A stretch of 64,000 nt of DNA from UBA10324 sp038326325 (lineage in GTDB: Bacteria; Bacteroidota; Bacteroidia; Chitinophagales; UBA10324), in the NCBI GenBank assembly GCA_038326325.1, contig JBBQJW010000013.1:42423-106422 (forward strand), read 5' to 3'. Numbering within the stretch: the first letter of the stretch is position 1; each line of letters opens with the position of its first letter. The position numbers and the translations under genes are program-made. The notes under the pieces are model-generated. The model was not told where the DNA came from. It saw nothing but the letters and a program-made list of their open reading frames with translations, and made no database searches. Of the stretch, positions 33,585 to 41,743 are shown one piece after another.

Positions 33585-35999
33585 TTATCTTAACAGTGTT
33601 ACATTTCCTTTTACTTCTCCGGTAGTAATTACACCATCACTCTCTCCCGAATATTTCGAATAAAAAATATATACACCTATACCACAAGGCGCATCATCTT
33701 TCTTTCCATCCCAGTGATCATGAATATCATTAGTTATAAAAATCAATTGCCCCCAGCGGTCGTAAATTTCAAGATGATAACTTGAGATATTAAATCCAAT
33801 GCCAAAGAAGCCATCATTTATTCCATCTTCATTCGGCGAAAACCCATTTGGGAAATAAAGCAGCACAGGGCATTTCTCTTGCACTAAAAAAGAATCAGTT
33901 GCAGAACACCCGACAAAATTTGTAACAGTAAGCGAATAAACTCCCGGCATGTTAACCATGATGGAAGAAAATACAGAGCTATCCTGCCACAGATAATGAG
34001 TAAAAGTTCCGGGGGCAATAATTTGAATAGGAGTACCGGGGCACATAAAAGTATCGGGCATCACAAGGTCTGGCGGATTAAAATAACCGAGAATGTTTCC
34101 TCCTGCCTGTGCCGTGCAGCCGAAAGCATCTGTAACAGTCACCGAATACAAGCCGGGTACTGTTACAGTTATAGTTTGAGTGGTACTGCCATCATTCCAA
34201 ACAAAGGCAGTAGCACCTGTTCCTGCATCAAAGGTATGCGAACCGCTTATGCAAATAGAAGTGTCATTTCCTAAATCAGGTTGTGGGGGAATATTCCAAT
34301 AAATCATCATTGTGTCGGTTCCTGTGCAACCAAGATTATTTGCAACTGTTACATTTACTAATCCTGAATCGTTGGTCGGAAAAGTTTGTGCGGTAGAACC
34401 ATCGTTCCATAAATATCCAGCGTATCCGTTTCCGGCATCTAAAAGCACAATTTCGTTTTGACAAACTGTTGTATCGTTTCCAAGAGAAAAAATAATAGGA
34501 GGAAGCAGTGAGAGTGTAACAGTGTCAATATCGGTGCAGCCACTACCGGTGGTCACTGTTACAGCAAAAACCCCAGTTTGCAAAGCATTGATGTTTTCAG
34601 TTGTGCTTCCGTCGTTCCATACATAGGAAGCATAACCCGCACCGGCATCGAGTACTAAAGTTTGTAACGGACACAGCGAAGTATCAGGTCCCAAATCAAC
34701 AGGTACTAACAATTGCGCAAGCGGGAGATTAAATAAAACCCCTCCGGCATTTCCTGCTGCTGCGCCAAAAGAAGTGTTGTAACAGCTACTTGCCGGATTC
34801 TGCACTAAGCCAGGTTGTCCCGCTGCTGCAGTGTAATTTACAGATGCAGGAAGTGTGGCACCACTTATCCAAAGCAATCCACCACCGCCACCGCCACCTG
34901 GACCATGACACTGCCCGGTGAAAATATTATTATAGGTGTTTCCACCATCGCCACCATTGGTTGTGATATTAGTAGTACTTAAAAAATTCGGAACAGCCAA
35001 AATAATTGAACCTCCTGAGCCACCTCCTCCAGCCGATTCATCATTGGCAACCAAAGTCTGGTTGGGTGCATCGGAGCGAATGAAAAAATTATTTCCATCA
35101 ATTGCTGATGCCGTGATTAGCACAATTCCGCCTCCATCTGTTCCGGGTGTTACACTTTGTGAGTTATCGCTGAAACCGCCGCCACCGCCGCCACCCATAA
35201 ATATTTTTAGTCCGGTATTCGAAACAACAGAACCACCAATTCCCTGTATTCCTGTAGTGCCGCAACCGCTGTATTCATTACCACCGATTCCACCTGAACC
35301 AAAATTTCCGCCACCTCCGCCACCACAATTTCCGGGGTTGCCACCACCACCACCATTCGCAATTTTTCCCATACCGCCTTCCTGACCTCCAATATATTGC
35401 GCGATACTTTCTCCTTTAACTCCTCCTGAACCCAGCCCTAAAAAGAAATTTGTGTTGCTACATCCAAAACCACTCAGGCATGTTGCACCTCCTGTAAATC
35501 CATTTCCGCTTACATCTATATCTGCATTAAGTGTAACAGTTCCACTCGCATCAAAAACAAGAACTCCCCCTGTTGTGCCGTTCCAATCCTGTGCAAGCAG
35601 AGTGGCTGTTACAGTTGGATTTGTAAATTGAGGAACAGTTATCAACTGGACTAAATCAGCGATGGTGTATTGGCGGCAAAGCGGAGATTGAATGGTAATC
35701 GTATTTCCGTTTATGGCTGTAACAATTGCGTATTCGTAATTGCCCGCGTTGTTGTAAGAAAGAATATCGCCATACGAAAGTGTGTTGGTTTGGTTAATCG
35801 CTGCACCCTTCATTTGAATGATGAGCACTTTTCCTGTAACTGAAAACCCAACGGATGATGTAACGGAAATATTAACTCCGGTAATGGCTGTTACACTTGT
35901 ATAGGAATTTATTATTCCGCTGATGTTTTGCGAATAAGAAATAAAGGGTGACACAATAAGGATACTAAGCAGTAGTGTCTTTAATTTTTTTTTGTTCAT
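33585..35999 (-). CDS. Giant T9SS surface protein with Gly-rich domain and type B sorting signal
   Basis: The 804-residue protein has a signal peptide ending SYSQNISG. Residues about 190-420 are an extended Gly-rich segment with runs such as GGGGGGNFGSGG. Four Ig/PKD-like repeats follow, built on GxDTxxC...DAGxGYxxYxWNDGSTTQ (for example near residues 460, 515 and 565). The C-terminus is a gliding-motility-type (CHU_C, type B) T9SS domain: YFPNGFSPNEDGINDGF, YDRWGQLIFITNDIHDHWDG, APCGIGVYIFYSKYSG. It is probably a cell-surface adhesin or matrix protein. It encodes many Thr-Val-Thr runs and carries a dense set of TGTWACA copies. Confidence 0.85.
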   Translation of the reverse strand: MNKKKLKTLLLSILIVSPFISYSQNISGIINSYTSVTAITGVNISVTSSVGFSVTGKVLIIQMKGAAINQTNTLSYGDILSYNNAGNYEYAIVTAINGNTITIQSPLCRQYTIADLVQLITVPQFTNPTVTATLLAQDWNGTTGGVLVFDASGTVTLNADIDVSGNGFTGGATCLSGFGCSNTNFFLGLGSGGVKGESIAQYIGGQEGGMGKIANGGGGGNPGNCGGGGGGNFGSGGIGGNEYSGCGTTGIQGIGGSVVSNTGLKIFMGGGGGGGFSDNSQSVTPGTDGGGIVLITASAIDGNNFFIRSDAPNQTLVANDESAGGGGSGGSIILAVPNFLSTTNITTNGGDGGNTYNNIFTGQCHGPGGGGGGGLLWISGATLPASVNYTAAAGQPGLVQNPASSCYNTSFGAAAGNAGGVLFNLPLAQLLVPVDLGPDTSLCPLQTLVLDAGAGYASYVWNDGSTTENINALQTGVFAVTVTTGSGCTDIDTVTLSLLPPIIFSLGNDTTVCQNEIVLLDAGNGYAGYLWNDGSTAQTFPTNDSGLVNVTVANNLGCTGTDTMMIYWNIPPQPDLGNDTSICISGSHTFDAGTGATAFVWNDGSTTQTITVTVPGLYSVTVTDAFGCTAQAGGNILGYFNPPDLVMPDTFMCPGTPIQIIAPGTFTHYLWQDSSVFSSIMVNMPGVYSLTVTNFVGCSATDSFLVQEKCPVLLYFPNGFSPNEDGINDGFFGIGFNISSYHLEIYDRWGQLIFITNDIHDHWDGKKDDAPCGIGVYIFYSKYSGESDGVITTGEVKGNVTLLR

Positions 36000-36022
36000 A
36001 ACGGGAAGTTAATCGCAATGCT

Positions 36023-36051
36023 CAAAAATAACTTTTCACCTGTGATTGCAA
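36023..36051 (-). promoter_or_regulatory. Promoter for the 33585 surface-protein gene
   Basis: On the minus strand TTG (36049-36051), an 18-base spacer and TATTTTTG (36023-36030) match the Bacteroidota promoter consensus and sit 23 bases upstream of the ATG at 35999. Confidence 0.55.
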
Positions 36052-36149
36052 TGATTATTAAAACGGGAATTATCAATAATCTTACTGTTTCGTTCCCTTC
36101 CATATTTCCGCTATTCACCGACTGCAATCTGTTTCATACCTAATTGTCC

Positions 36150-36180
36150 TTGCCGGAAGTTGCGCATACAAATAGGTTTG
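36150..36180 (+). promoter_or_regulatory. Promoter for the LiaF-like operon
   Basis: TTG at 36150-36152, a 20-base spacer and TAGGTTTG at 36173-36180 fit the consensus. The start codon at 36203 is 22 bases downstream. It is divergent from the minus-strand promoter at 36023. Confidence 0.55.
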
Positions 36181-36202
36181 TCGCATCAAATAAAAAAATC
36201 AA

Positions 36203-36976
36203 ATGGAAACAATCAATCATCCCGACTTTGACTCGAACAAAAACCGAATTCCCAATCGTCATAATCCTGCCGGGCGTGTGCTTGCAGGAATAGTCATTGT
36301 TGCGGCCGGTGGAGTATTGCTGGCGAAGCAGGCAGGAATTTATTTTCCTGATTGGGTTTTTACCTGGCAGATGTTTTTAATTGTGCTTGGAATTTTTCTC
36401 GGATTCAGAAATTTGTTTCGGGGTAGTGGATGGCTCATTCCAATCATTATCGGTAGCGTGATGATGGTTGATGAATTTTATCCTGATGTACAAATGAAAC
36501 AATATCTATGGCCCATAGTTTTAATTTGTGTGGGACTGTTTATGGTTTTTCGGCCGCGCAATTATCGTCGCGAAAATTGGAAAAAAAGATGGAGACGCGA
36601 TTACAGTGGATATAATTCAAAAGCTACTGCGTCTGAAGAATTTTTGGATGTCACCTGCGTGTTCAGTGGAATGAAAAGAAATGTAATGACTAAAGATTTT
36701 AAAGGGGGTGAAGTGAATTGTGTTTTCGGTGGAACAGAAATTAACCTGAGCAATGCGGATATAAAAGGACCGGTGAGATTAGAAATCAATCAGGTGTTTG
36801 GTGGTACGAGTTTAATTATTCCATCGAATTGGGAATTGAGATCAGAGATAAATGCAATTCTTGGAGGAGTTGAAGACAAAAGATCTGTATCACCTTCCAT
36901 AAAAACTGATCCTGAAAAAATTTTGATTCTCGAAGGCAATTGTGTTTTCGGCGGCATTGATATTAAAAGTTATTAA
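36203..36976 (+). CDS. LiaF-like/DUF5668 membrane protein
   Basis: The 257-residue protein has four hydrophobic helices (residues about 24-120; RVLAGIVIVAAGGVLLAKQ, then DWVFTWQMFLIVLGIFLG), a basic linker KKRWRRDYSGY, and a C-terminal LiaF-like beta domain. That domain repeats the VFGG/VFSG motif: CVFSGMKRNV, CVFGGTEINL, QVFGGTSLII and CVFGGIDIKS. LiaF-like proteins dampen LytS/Lia-type signalling in other bacteria. Here the gene is just upstream of a DUF4288 gene and a LytS/LytTR pair, so a regulatory link is plausible. Confidence 0.75.
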   Translation: METINHPDFDSNKNRIPNRHNPAGRVLAGIVIVAAGGVLLAKQAGIYFPDWVFTWQMFLIVLGIFLGFRNLFRGSGWLIPIIIGSVMMVDEFYPDVQMKQYLWPIVLICVGLFMVFRPRNYRRENWKKRWRRDYSGYNSKATASEEFLDVTCVFSGMKRNVMTKDFKGGEVNCVFGGTEINLSNADIKGPVRLEINQVFGGTSLIIPSNWELRSEINAILGGVEDKRSVSPSIKTDPEKILILEGNCVFGGIDIKSY

Positions 36977-37000
36977 TCGCATTAATAAAACCCTGTTAGT

Positions 37001-37354
37001 ATGAAATGGTTTTTAGCTAAAATAATTTTCAGAATAATTGTAACAGATGAAACAAGGTCGCAGTTCGATATTCAGTTGCGATTGATTCAGGCTGTTACAC
37101 CTGATGATGCTTTTCATAAAGCAAAAGAAATCGGTTTTGATGAAGAGGAAATTTTTCCATCAACAAACAGAAAAAAAGTGGAATGGAAATTTATTGATGT
37201 CGAATCAGTCTATGAATTATCAGAATTGAAATCAGGAACACTGCTTTGCACTAATACGCAGGAAGAACAATCTCCCGAAGCATTTATCAGCGAAGTGAAA
37301 AATAAATCTTCTCACCTTCAGGAAATGTTTAAGAATAAATTTGCAACTGCATAA
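37001..37354 (+). CDS. DUF4288-family protein
   Basis: The 117-residue protein fits DUF4288: an N-terminal strand MKWFLAKIIFRIIV, DIQLRLIQAVTPDDAFHKAK, then IGFDEEEIFPSTNRKKVEWK and FIDVESVYEL, and a short charged tail. It is cytosolic and small, of unknown function. The gene is 24 bases downstream of the LiaF-like gene and 31 bases upstream of the LytS kinase, so these form a probable operon. Confidence 0.75.
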   Translation: MKWFLAKIIFRIIVTDETRSQFDIQLRLIQAVTPDDAFHKAKEIGFDEEEIFPSTNRKKVEWKFIDVESVYELSELKSGTLLCTNTQEEQSPEAFISEVKNKSSHLQEMFKNKFATA

Positions 37355-37385
37355 AAATTTCTGAATAACAATCAGAATAAAAGCC

Positions 37386-38420
37386 GTGGCTGCTAAAAAG
37401 AAATCTTATTCAGTAATTATTATTTATTCAATCGCTGCATTGTGCTGGATTGCGCTTCATGCTTATATACTGTATTCATTCGGATTCAATTGGCAGATCG
37501 CAGTAGTTGACAGCAAACTGAATAATGTTCTGATTGGAATTGCAGCTTATATCATGTTTAATACGCTCCGGTTTTATCAACCTTCACAAAAAAATCTTGT
37601 TTACCTTTTCGAATGGAGTATCATTCTTTCAGTAGCTATCATTTTTATTTTCAGATGGATAATGCGTTGGATATTTATCAGTAACGATGAGTACATGCAG
37701 TTTTTGCAACACACCATACTGTTACGATTCGCATTTGTATTGCTGATGGTTTCATGTGTGAACCTGTTGATTTGGTTGTGGTACAATTTTAAAACGCAGA
37801 AGAAAAGTGATGCGAGAAAAACAGAAGCAGAAAAACTCGCTCGAGAAGCTGAACTGTTTAATCTTCGCCAGCAATTGCAACCGCATTTTTTATTTAATAG
37901 TTTAAATTCAATCAGCGCGCTTGCCGGTTCTCAGCCTGAACAAGCTCGCAAAATGATTCAACAACTATCCGATTTTCTGAGAGGAACTTTGAAAAAGGAT
38001 GAGCAGCAATTTTCAACTCTTGAAAAAGAACTGTTACATCTTGGTTTATATCTTGAAATAGAAAAAGTGCGTTTCGGTCATCGCCTGAAAACAGAAATTA
38101 TCACTGACGAACAAACAAATAAAATGCAATTGCCTTCATTACTGTTACAGCCGATTGTTGAGAACGCTATTAAATTCGGATTGTATGATTCAGTTGGTGA
38201 AGTGTTAATCCGAATTAAAATTTCTGCAGAAGAAAATTATTTAAAGATTGAAATTCAGAATCCATTTGACACTGTTACAGTTACAGCGCAAAAGGGAACC
38301 GGCTTTGGATTGTCATCGGTGCAACGCAGGTTATTCCTTTTGTTTTCGAGAAATGATTTGTTAAAAACAGAATCCATCGAAAACATATTTTCAACCACAA
38401 TTAAAATTCCGCAATTATGA
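37386..38420 (+). CDS. LytS-type sensor histidine kinase
   Basis: The 344-residue protein is a His_kinase (PF06580-type) sensor with a four-helix membrane input (residues about 10-135) and no extracellular loop. A coiled-coil linker KTEAEKLAREAEL leads to the phospho-acceptor His167 in LRQQLQPHFLFNSLNSIS, and the ATP-binding N box QPIVENAIKFGL with GTGFGLSSVQRRL follows. It starts at GTG 37386. It overlaps the LytTR response-regulator gene by 4 bases, so the two are one signalling pair. Confidence 0.9.
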   Translation: MAAKKKSYSVIIIYSIAALCWIALHAYILYSFGFNWQIAVVDSKLNNVLIGIAAYIMFNTLRFYQPSQKNLVYLFEWSIILSVAIIFIFRWIMRWIFISNDEYMQFLQHTILLRFAFVLLMVSCVNLLIWLWYNFKTQKKSDARKTEAEKLAREAELFNLRQQLQPHFLFNSLNSISALAGSQPEQARKMIQQLSDFLRGTLKKDEQQFSTLEKELLHLGLYLEIEKVRFGHRLKTEIITDEQTNKMQLPSLLLQPIVENAIKFGLYDSVGEVLIRIKISAEENYLKIEIQNPFDTVTVTAQKGTGFGLSSVQRRLFLLFSRNDLLKTESIENIFSTTIKIPQL

Positions 38421-39160
38421 TTCGGTGTTTAATTATTGACGATGAACCACTTGCTCGTTCTCTTGTAAAAGAATATTTGCAATCACATAAAAACATTGAA
38501 CTGTTACAGGAGTGTGGCGATGGATTTGAAGGATTAAAAGCCATTCAGCAACATCAACCTGATTTAATTTTCTTAGATATTCAAATGCCTAAGATTACAG
38601 GATTTGAATTGTTGGAACTGATTGAAGAACCACCTGCAATCATTTTCACAACCGCATTTGATGAATATGCGATGAAAGCATTTGAAGCACATGCAATTGA
38701 TTATTTGCTCAAACCATTCAGCAAAGAACGATTCGATAAAGCTATAAGCAAATGGATTAGTCAGCATGAAAATTCTTCTTCAAAAAAAGGAGCGGAAGAA
38801 TTAATGAAAAATTTATCGCCTCAGCATGAAGAGCAGAATAGGGTTGTGGTTAAAACCGGAAATCAAATTCGTATTATACCTGTAACAGAAATCTGTTACA
38901 TCGAAGCTTGTGATGATTATGTGAAGATTCACACTGCTTCAGAAGTTTTCATGAAAAAGAAGACCATGAGCTTCTTCGAAAATTCTTTAAATGAAAAGGA
39001 TTTCGTTCGCGCACATAGGTCTTATATCATTCAGCTTTCACAAATCACACGAATTGAACTAATGGAAAAGGAATCGTATTCCGCTCTGCTGAAATCAGGA
39101 GTTAAAATCCCACTCAGTAAAACAGGTTATTCAAAAATGAAAGAGGTATTAGGAATTTAG
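38417..39160 (+). CDS. LytTR-family response regulator
   Basis: The 247-residue protein has a receiver domain with acidic pocket Asp8/Asp9, phospho-acceptor Asp54 (IFLDIQMP), Thr in IIFTTAFDEYA and Lys99 (YLLKPFSKER). From residue about 145 it has a LytTR DNA-binding domain (IRIIPVTEICYIEACDDYVK, FVRAHRSYIIQLSQI). It is the partner of the adjacent kinase and probably controls nearby envelope genes. Two TGTWACA copies lie 13 bases apart in the LytTR region (38881-38887 and 38894-38900). Confidence 0.92.
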   Translation: MIRCLIIDDEPLARSLVKEYLQSHKNIELLQECGDGFEGLKAIQQHQPDLIFLDIQMPKITGFELLELIEEPPAIIFTTAFDEYAMKAFEAHAIDYLLKPFSKERFDKAISKWISQHENSSSKKGAEELMKNLSPQHEEQNRVVVKTGNQIRIIPVTEICYIEACDDYVKIHTASEVFMKKKTMSFFENSLNEKDFVRAHRSYIIQLSQITRIELMEKESYSALLKSGVKIPLSKTGYSKMKEVLGI

Positions 39161-39214
39161 TTAGTACCATTTCATTCACTATTTACAATTACTTTCATAA
39201 TAACCTTAAATGAA

Positions 39215-39222
39215 TATTTTTG
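39215..39222 (+). promoter_or_regulatory. Putative -7 element TATTTTTG before accA
   Basis: TATTTTTG fits TAnnTTTG and leaves a leader of about 60 bases before the accA ATG at 39285. The -33 TTG is not convincing. Confidence 0.35.
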
Positions 39223-39284
39223 TTGAAGGAAGAAGTGAAGGTTGAAGTTTTTAAATTCAATCTTAGGAACTAAACAAACACGGA

Positions 39285-40235
39285 ATGATTTATTTAGATT
39301 TTGAAAAACCGATTGAAGAACTCAACGAGCAGTTGGTTAAACTTCGAAAAATAGGAGAGAGCGGAAAGGTGGATGTTGACTCAGCACTCACCGAACTCGA
39401 AGAAAAAATTCATGGCGCAAAAAAGAATATTTATAATTCTTTAACCGGATGGCAGCGTGTTCAATTGAGCCGTCATCCTGAAAGACCCTATACGCTTTTT
39501 TATATCAATAAACTTTGCAGTCGTTTTTTAGAATTGCACGGCGACCGGACTTTCGGCGACGACAAAGCAATGATTGGAGGCCTCGGCGAAATTGACGGCC
39601 AGTCAGTAATGTTCATTGGTCAGCAGAAAGGTGAGAATACGAAGCAACGCCAATACCGCAATTTTGGAATGGCGAATCCCGAAGGTTATCGCAAAGCCAT
39701 GCGTATGATGAAGATGGCGGAGAAGTTTAACATTCCAATTGTTACACTCATTGATACTCCCGGGGCTTATCCTGGGCTTGAAGCTGAAGAGCGTGGGCAA
39801 GGAGAAGCCATTGCAAGAAATCTTTTTGAGATGACCACTTTAAAAGTTCCTGTTATCTGTATCATCATTGGAGAAGGTGCATCCGGTGGTGCGCTCGGAA
39901 TTGGTATTGGTGATAAAGTAATGATGCTCGAAAATACCTGGTATTCTGTTATCTCTCCCGAATCGTGCTCATCTATTTTATGGCATAGTTGGGATTATAA
40001 AGAACAGGCGGCTGAAGAATTGAAGTTGACCCCTGAACACATGAAAAAATTTAAACTCATTGACGGAATAATTCCCGAACCCATTGGTGGTGCTCATAAT
40101 AACCCCGATGAGATGGCTGTTACACTTAAAAAGGAAATCAAAAAGTTACTGAACGAATTAGAAATGATGAATCCCGAGGAGCGAATTGAAAAGCGGATTG
40201 AAAAATTCTCTTCAATGGGAGTGTTTAACGATTAA
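39285..40235 (+). CDS. accA: Acetyl-CoA carboxylase carboxyltransferase subunit alpha
   Basis: The 316-residue protein is the alpha half of carboxyltransferase, which moves the carboxyl from biotin to acetyl-CoA to make malonyl-CoA. Diagnostic segments are the N-terminal helix DFEKPIEELNEQLVKLRKIG, LTGWQRVQLSRHPERPYT, LELHGDRTFGDD, GQQKGENTKQR, NPEGYRKAMRMMKMAEKF, TLIDTPGAYPGLEAEERGQG and GEGASGGALGIGIGD. All are intact. It probably forms a unit with the DUF6913 gene (18 bases downstream). Confidence 0.97.
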   Translation: MIYLDFEKPIEELNEQLVKLRKIGESGKVDVDSALTELEEKIHGAKKNIYNSLTGWQRVQLSRHPERPYTLFYINKLCSRFLELHGDRTFGDDKAMIGGLGEIDGQSVMFIGQQKGENTKQRQYRNFGMANPEGYRKAMRMMKMAEKFNIPIVTLIDTPGAYPGLEAEERGQGEAIARNLFEMTTLKVPVICIIIGEGASGGALGIGIGDKVMMLENTWYSVISPESCSSILWHSWDYKEQAAEELKLTPEHMKKFKLIDGIIPEPIGGAHNNPDEMAVTLKKEIKKLLNELEMMNPEERIEKRIEKFSSMGVFND

Positions 40236-40253
40236 TATTAATTTGCAGGCAAC

Positions 40254-40775
40254 ATGATAAAGCAAATAAAAAAATGGTTTCATTTCTACTTCCTTAAAAA
40301 GGAGTTGAAGCATCATAATGCAAACAGGCAATTGCTTAACATCAACGACGCGAAGGAGATTGCAATTATTTTCGATGCGACTGATGTTGACCAGACTGCA
40401 ATCATTAATCAGTTTGCCGATTCGCTGAAAGCGCTCAAGAAGAAAATTTATCTCTTTGGTTTTTATAATATTCCGAAGCCTGCTATCAATTTTAATTTTC
40501 CGTACTTCAATAAAAAAAACCTTAACTGGTATTTAGAACCTCAGGGATTATTGGTTGATGAATTTATCGGACGGAAATTTGACATCCTTATTAATGTGAG
40601 TGTGCAGGAAAATATTCCACTCGAATATATTGCTGCATTTTCACAGGCATCATACCGGGTTGGATTATATAATCCTGAAAAGATGTATTGCTATGATCTG
40701 ATGATTGATTTGAAAGGAAATAAAACCCTGCAGAAATATATTGAGCAGGTGAAACATTACTTACATATTCTTTAA
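40254..40775 (+). CDS. DUF6913-family protein
   Basis: The 173-residue protein opens with a basic amphipathic helix IKQIKKWFHFYFLKKELKHH. A Rossmann-like alternating core follows: EIAIIFDATDVDQTAIINQF, KKKIYLFGFYNIP, FDILINVSVQENIPLEYIAA, SYRVGLYNPEK. It matches the Bacteroidota DUF6913 family, often encoded between core metabolic genes. It lies 18 bases after accA and 3 bases before dapA, so the three are co-transcribed. Its function is unknown. Confidence 0.75.
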   Translation: MIKQIKKWFHFYFLKKELKHHNANRQLLNINDAKEIAIIFDATDVDQTAIINQFADSLKALKKKIYLFGFYNIPKPAINFNFPYFNKKNLNWYLEPQGLLVDEFIGRKFDILINVSVQENIPLEYIAAFSQASYRVGLYNPEKMYCYDLMIDLKGNKTLQKYIEQVKHYLHIL

Positions 40776-40778
40776 GCT

Positions 40779-41657
40779 ATGCAGAAACTGAGAGGAACTG
40801 GTGTTGCGATTGTTACACCTTTTTTTGCAGACAATCGGGTTGATTTCAATGCGCTTGGGAAAATTGTTGACCACATTATAAAGGGCAAGTGCGAATACAT
40901 TGTTGTACTTGGTACTACAGGCGAATCTGTTACACTGAGTAAAGACGAGAAACAGGAAGTTTTTTCCTTTGTCGTTAACCACGCAAAAAGGAGAATTGGG
41001 TTAGTTGCCGGAATAGGAGGGAACAATACGAGCGAAGTGGTAAGTCAGTTGAATAATTTTAATCTGGAAGGATACGATGCTATTCTATCAGTAAGTCCAT
41101 ATTATAACAAGCCATCGCAGGAAGGAATTTATCAGCACTTTATTACACTCGCTGCAAATAGTCCTTTACCGATTATACTTTACAATGTTCCGTCGCGCAC
41201 CATGAGCAACATGACTGCCGAAACAACTTTGCGATTGGCAAATGATTCAGAAAAAATAATTGGAATTAAGGAAGCATCCGGCAATCTTATTCAGATGATG
41301 CACATCGTGCAAAACAGACCAAAGGGATTTTTAGTTATTTCCGGCGACGATCCTGTAACAGTTCCCTGCATTTCATTTGGAATGGATGGAGTGATTAGTG
41401 TTGCAGCAAATGCTTTCCCGAAAGAAACTTCAAGAATGGTTCGGGCAGCTTTGGCAGGAAAATTTTCGTTAGCAGAGAAAGATCATTATCACTTATTAGA
41501 TATTACAGAGTTGATGTTTGTGGAAGGAAATCCTCCCGGAGTAAAAGAAATATTATCACAAATGGAATTATGTGAACCACATGTGCGACTTCCGCTCACT
41601 ACTGTAACAGATGCATTGAAAGAAAAAATCAGAAAGGAATTGGAAGAGATGAAATAA
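40779..41657 (+). CDS. dapA: 4-hydroxy-tetrahydrodipicolinate synthase
   Basis: The 292-residue TIM-barrel enzyme condenses pyruvate with aspartate semialdehyde in lysine and diaminopimelate synthesis. Schiff-base Lys164 is in GIKEASGNL. Tyr135 is in ILYNVPSRT, with Arg140 in the same stretch, and the Thr46/Thr47 dyad is in GTTGES. All family positions are present, and the length is typical. It is followed by a strong bidirectional terminator at 41685. Confidence 0.97.
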   Translation: MQKLRGTGVAIVTPFFADNRVDFNALGKIVDHIIKGKCEYIVVLGTTGESVTLSKDEKQEVFSFVVNHAKRRIGLVAGIGGNNTSEVVSQLNNFNLEGYDAILSVSPYYNKPSQEGIYQHFITLAANSPLPIILYNVPSRTMSNMTAETTLRLANDSEKIIGIKEASGNLIQMMHIVQNRPKGFLVISGDDPVTVPCISFGMDGVISVAANAFPKETSRMVRAALAGKFSLAEKDHYHLLDITELMFVEGNPPGVKEILSQMELCEPHVRLPLTTVTDALKEKIRKELEEMK

Positions 41658-41684
41658 TCACTTTCCTGTTTTAGGAATAGAAAT

Positions 41685-41720
41685 AAAAAGTCCTGTTGAA
41701 AATTTTCAACAGGACTTTTT
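41685..41720. terminator. Bidirectional terminator after dapA
   Basis: An 18-bp perfect inverted repeat (41685-41702 with 41703-41720) surrounds AAAAAGTCCTGTTGAAAA. A-rich and T-rich ends make it usable from both sides between dapA and the convergent 41744 gene. Confidence 0.9.
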
Positions 41721-41743
41721 ATTTTAGAATAATCTCTTAATGA

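Noticed and set aside
34936..35385. Proline-rich plus-strand frame
   Set aside because: It is the antisense of the glycine-rich codons of the 33585 surface-protein gene.
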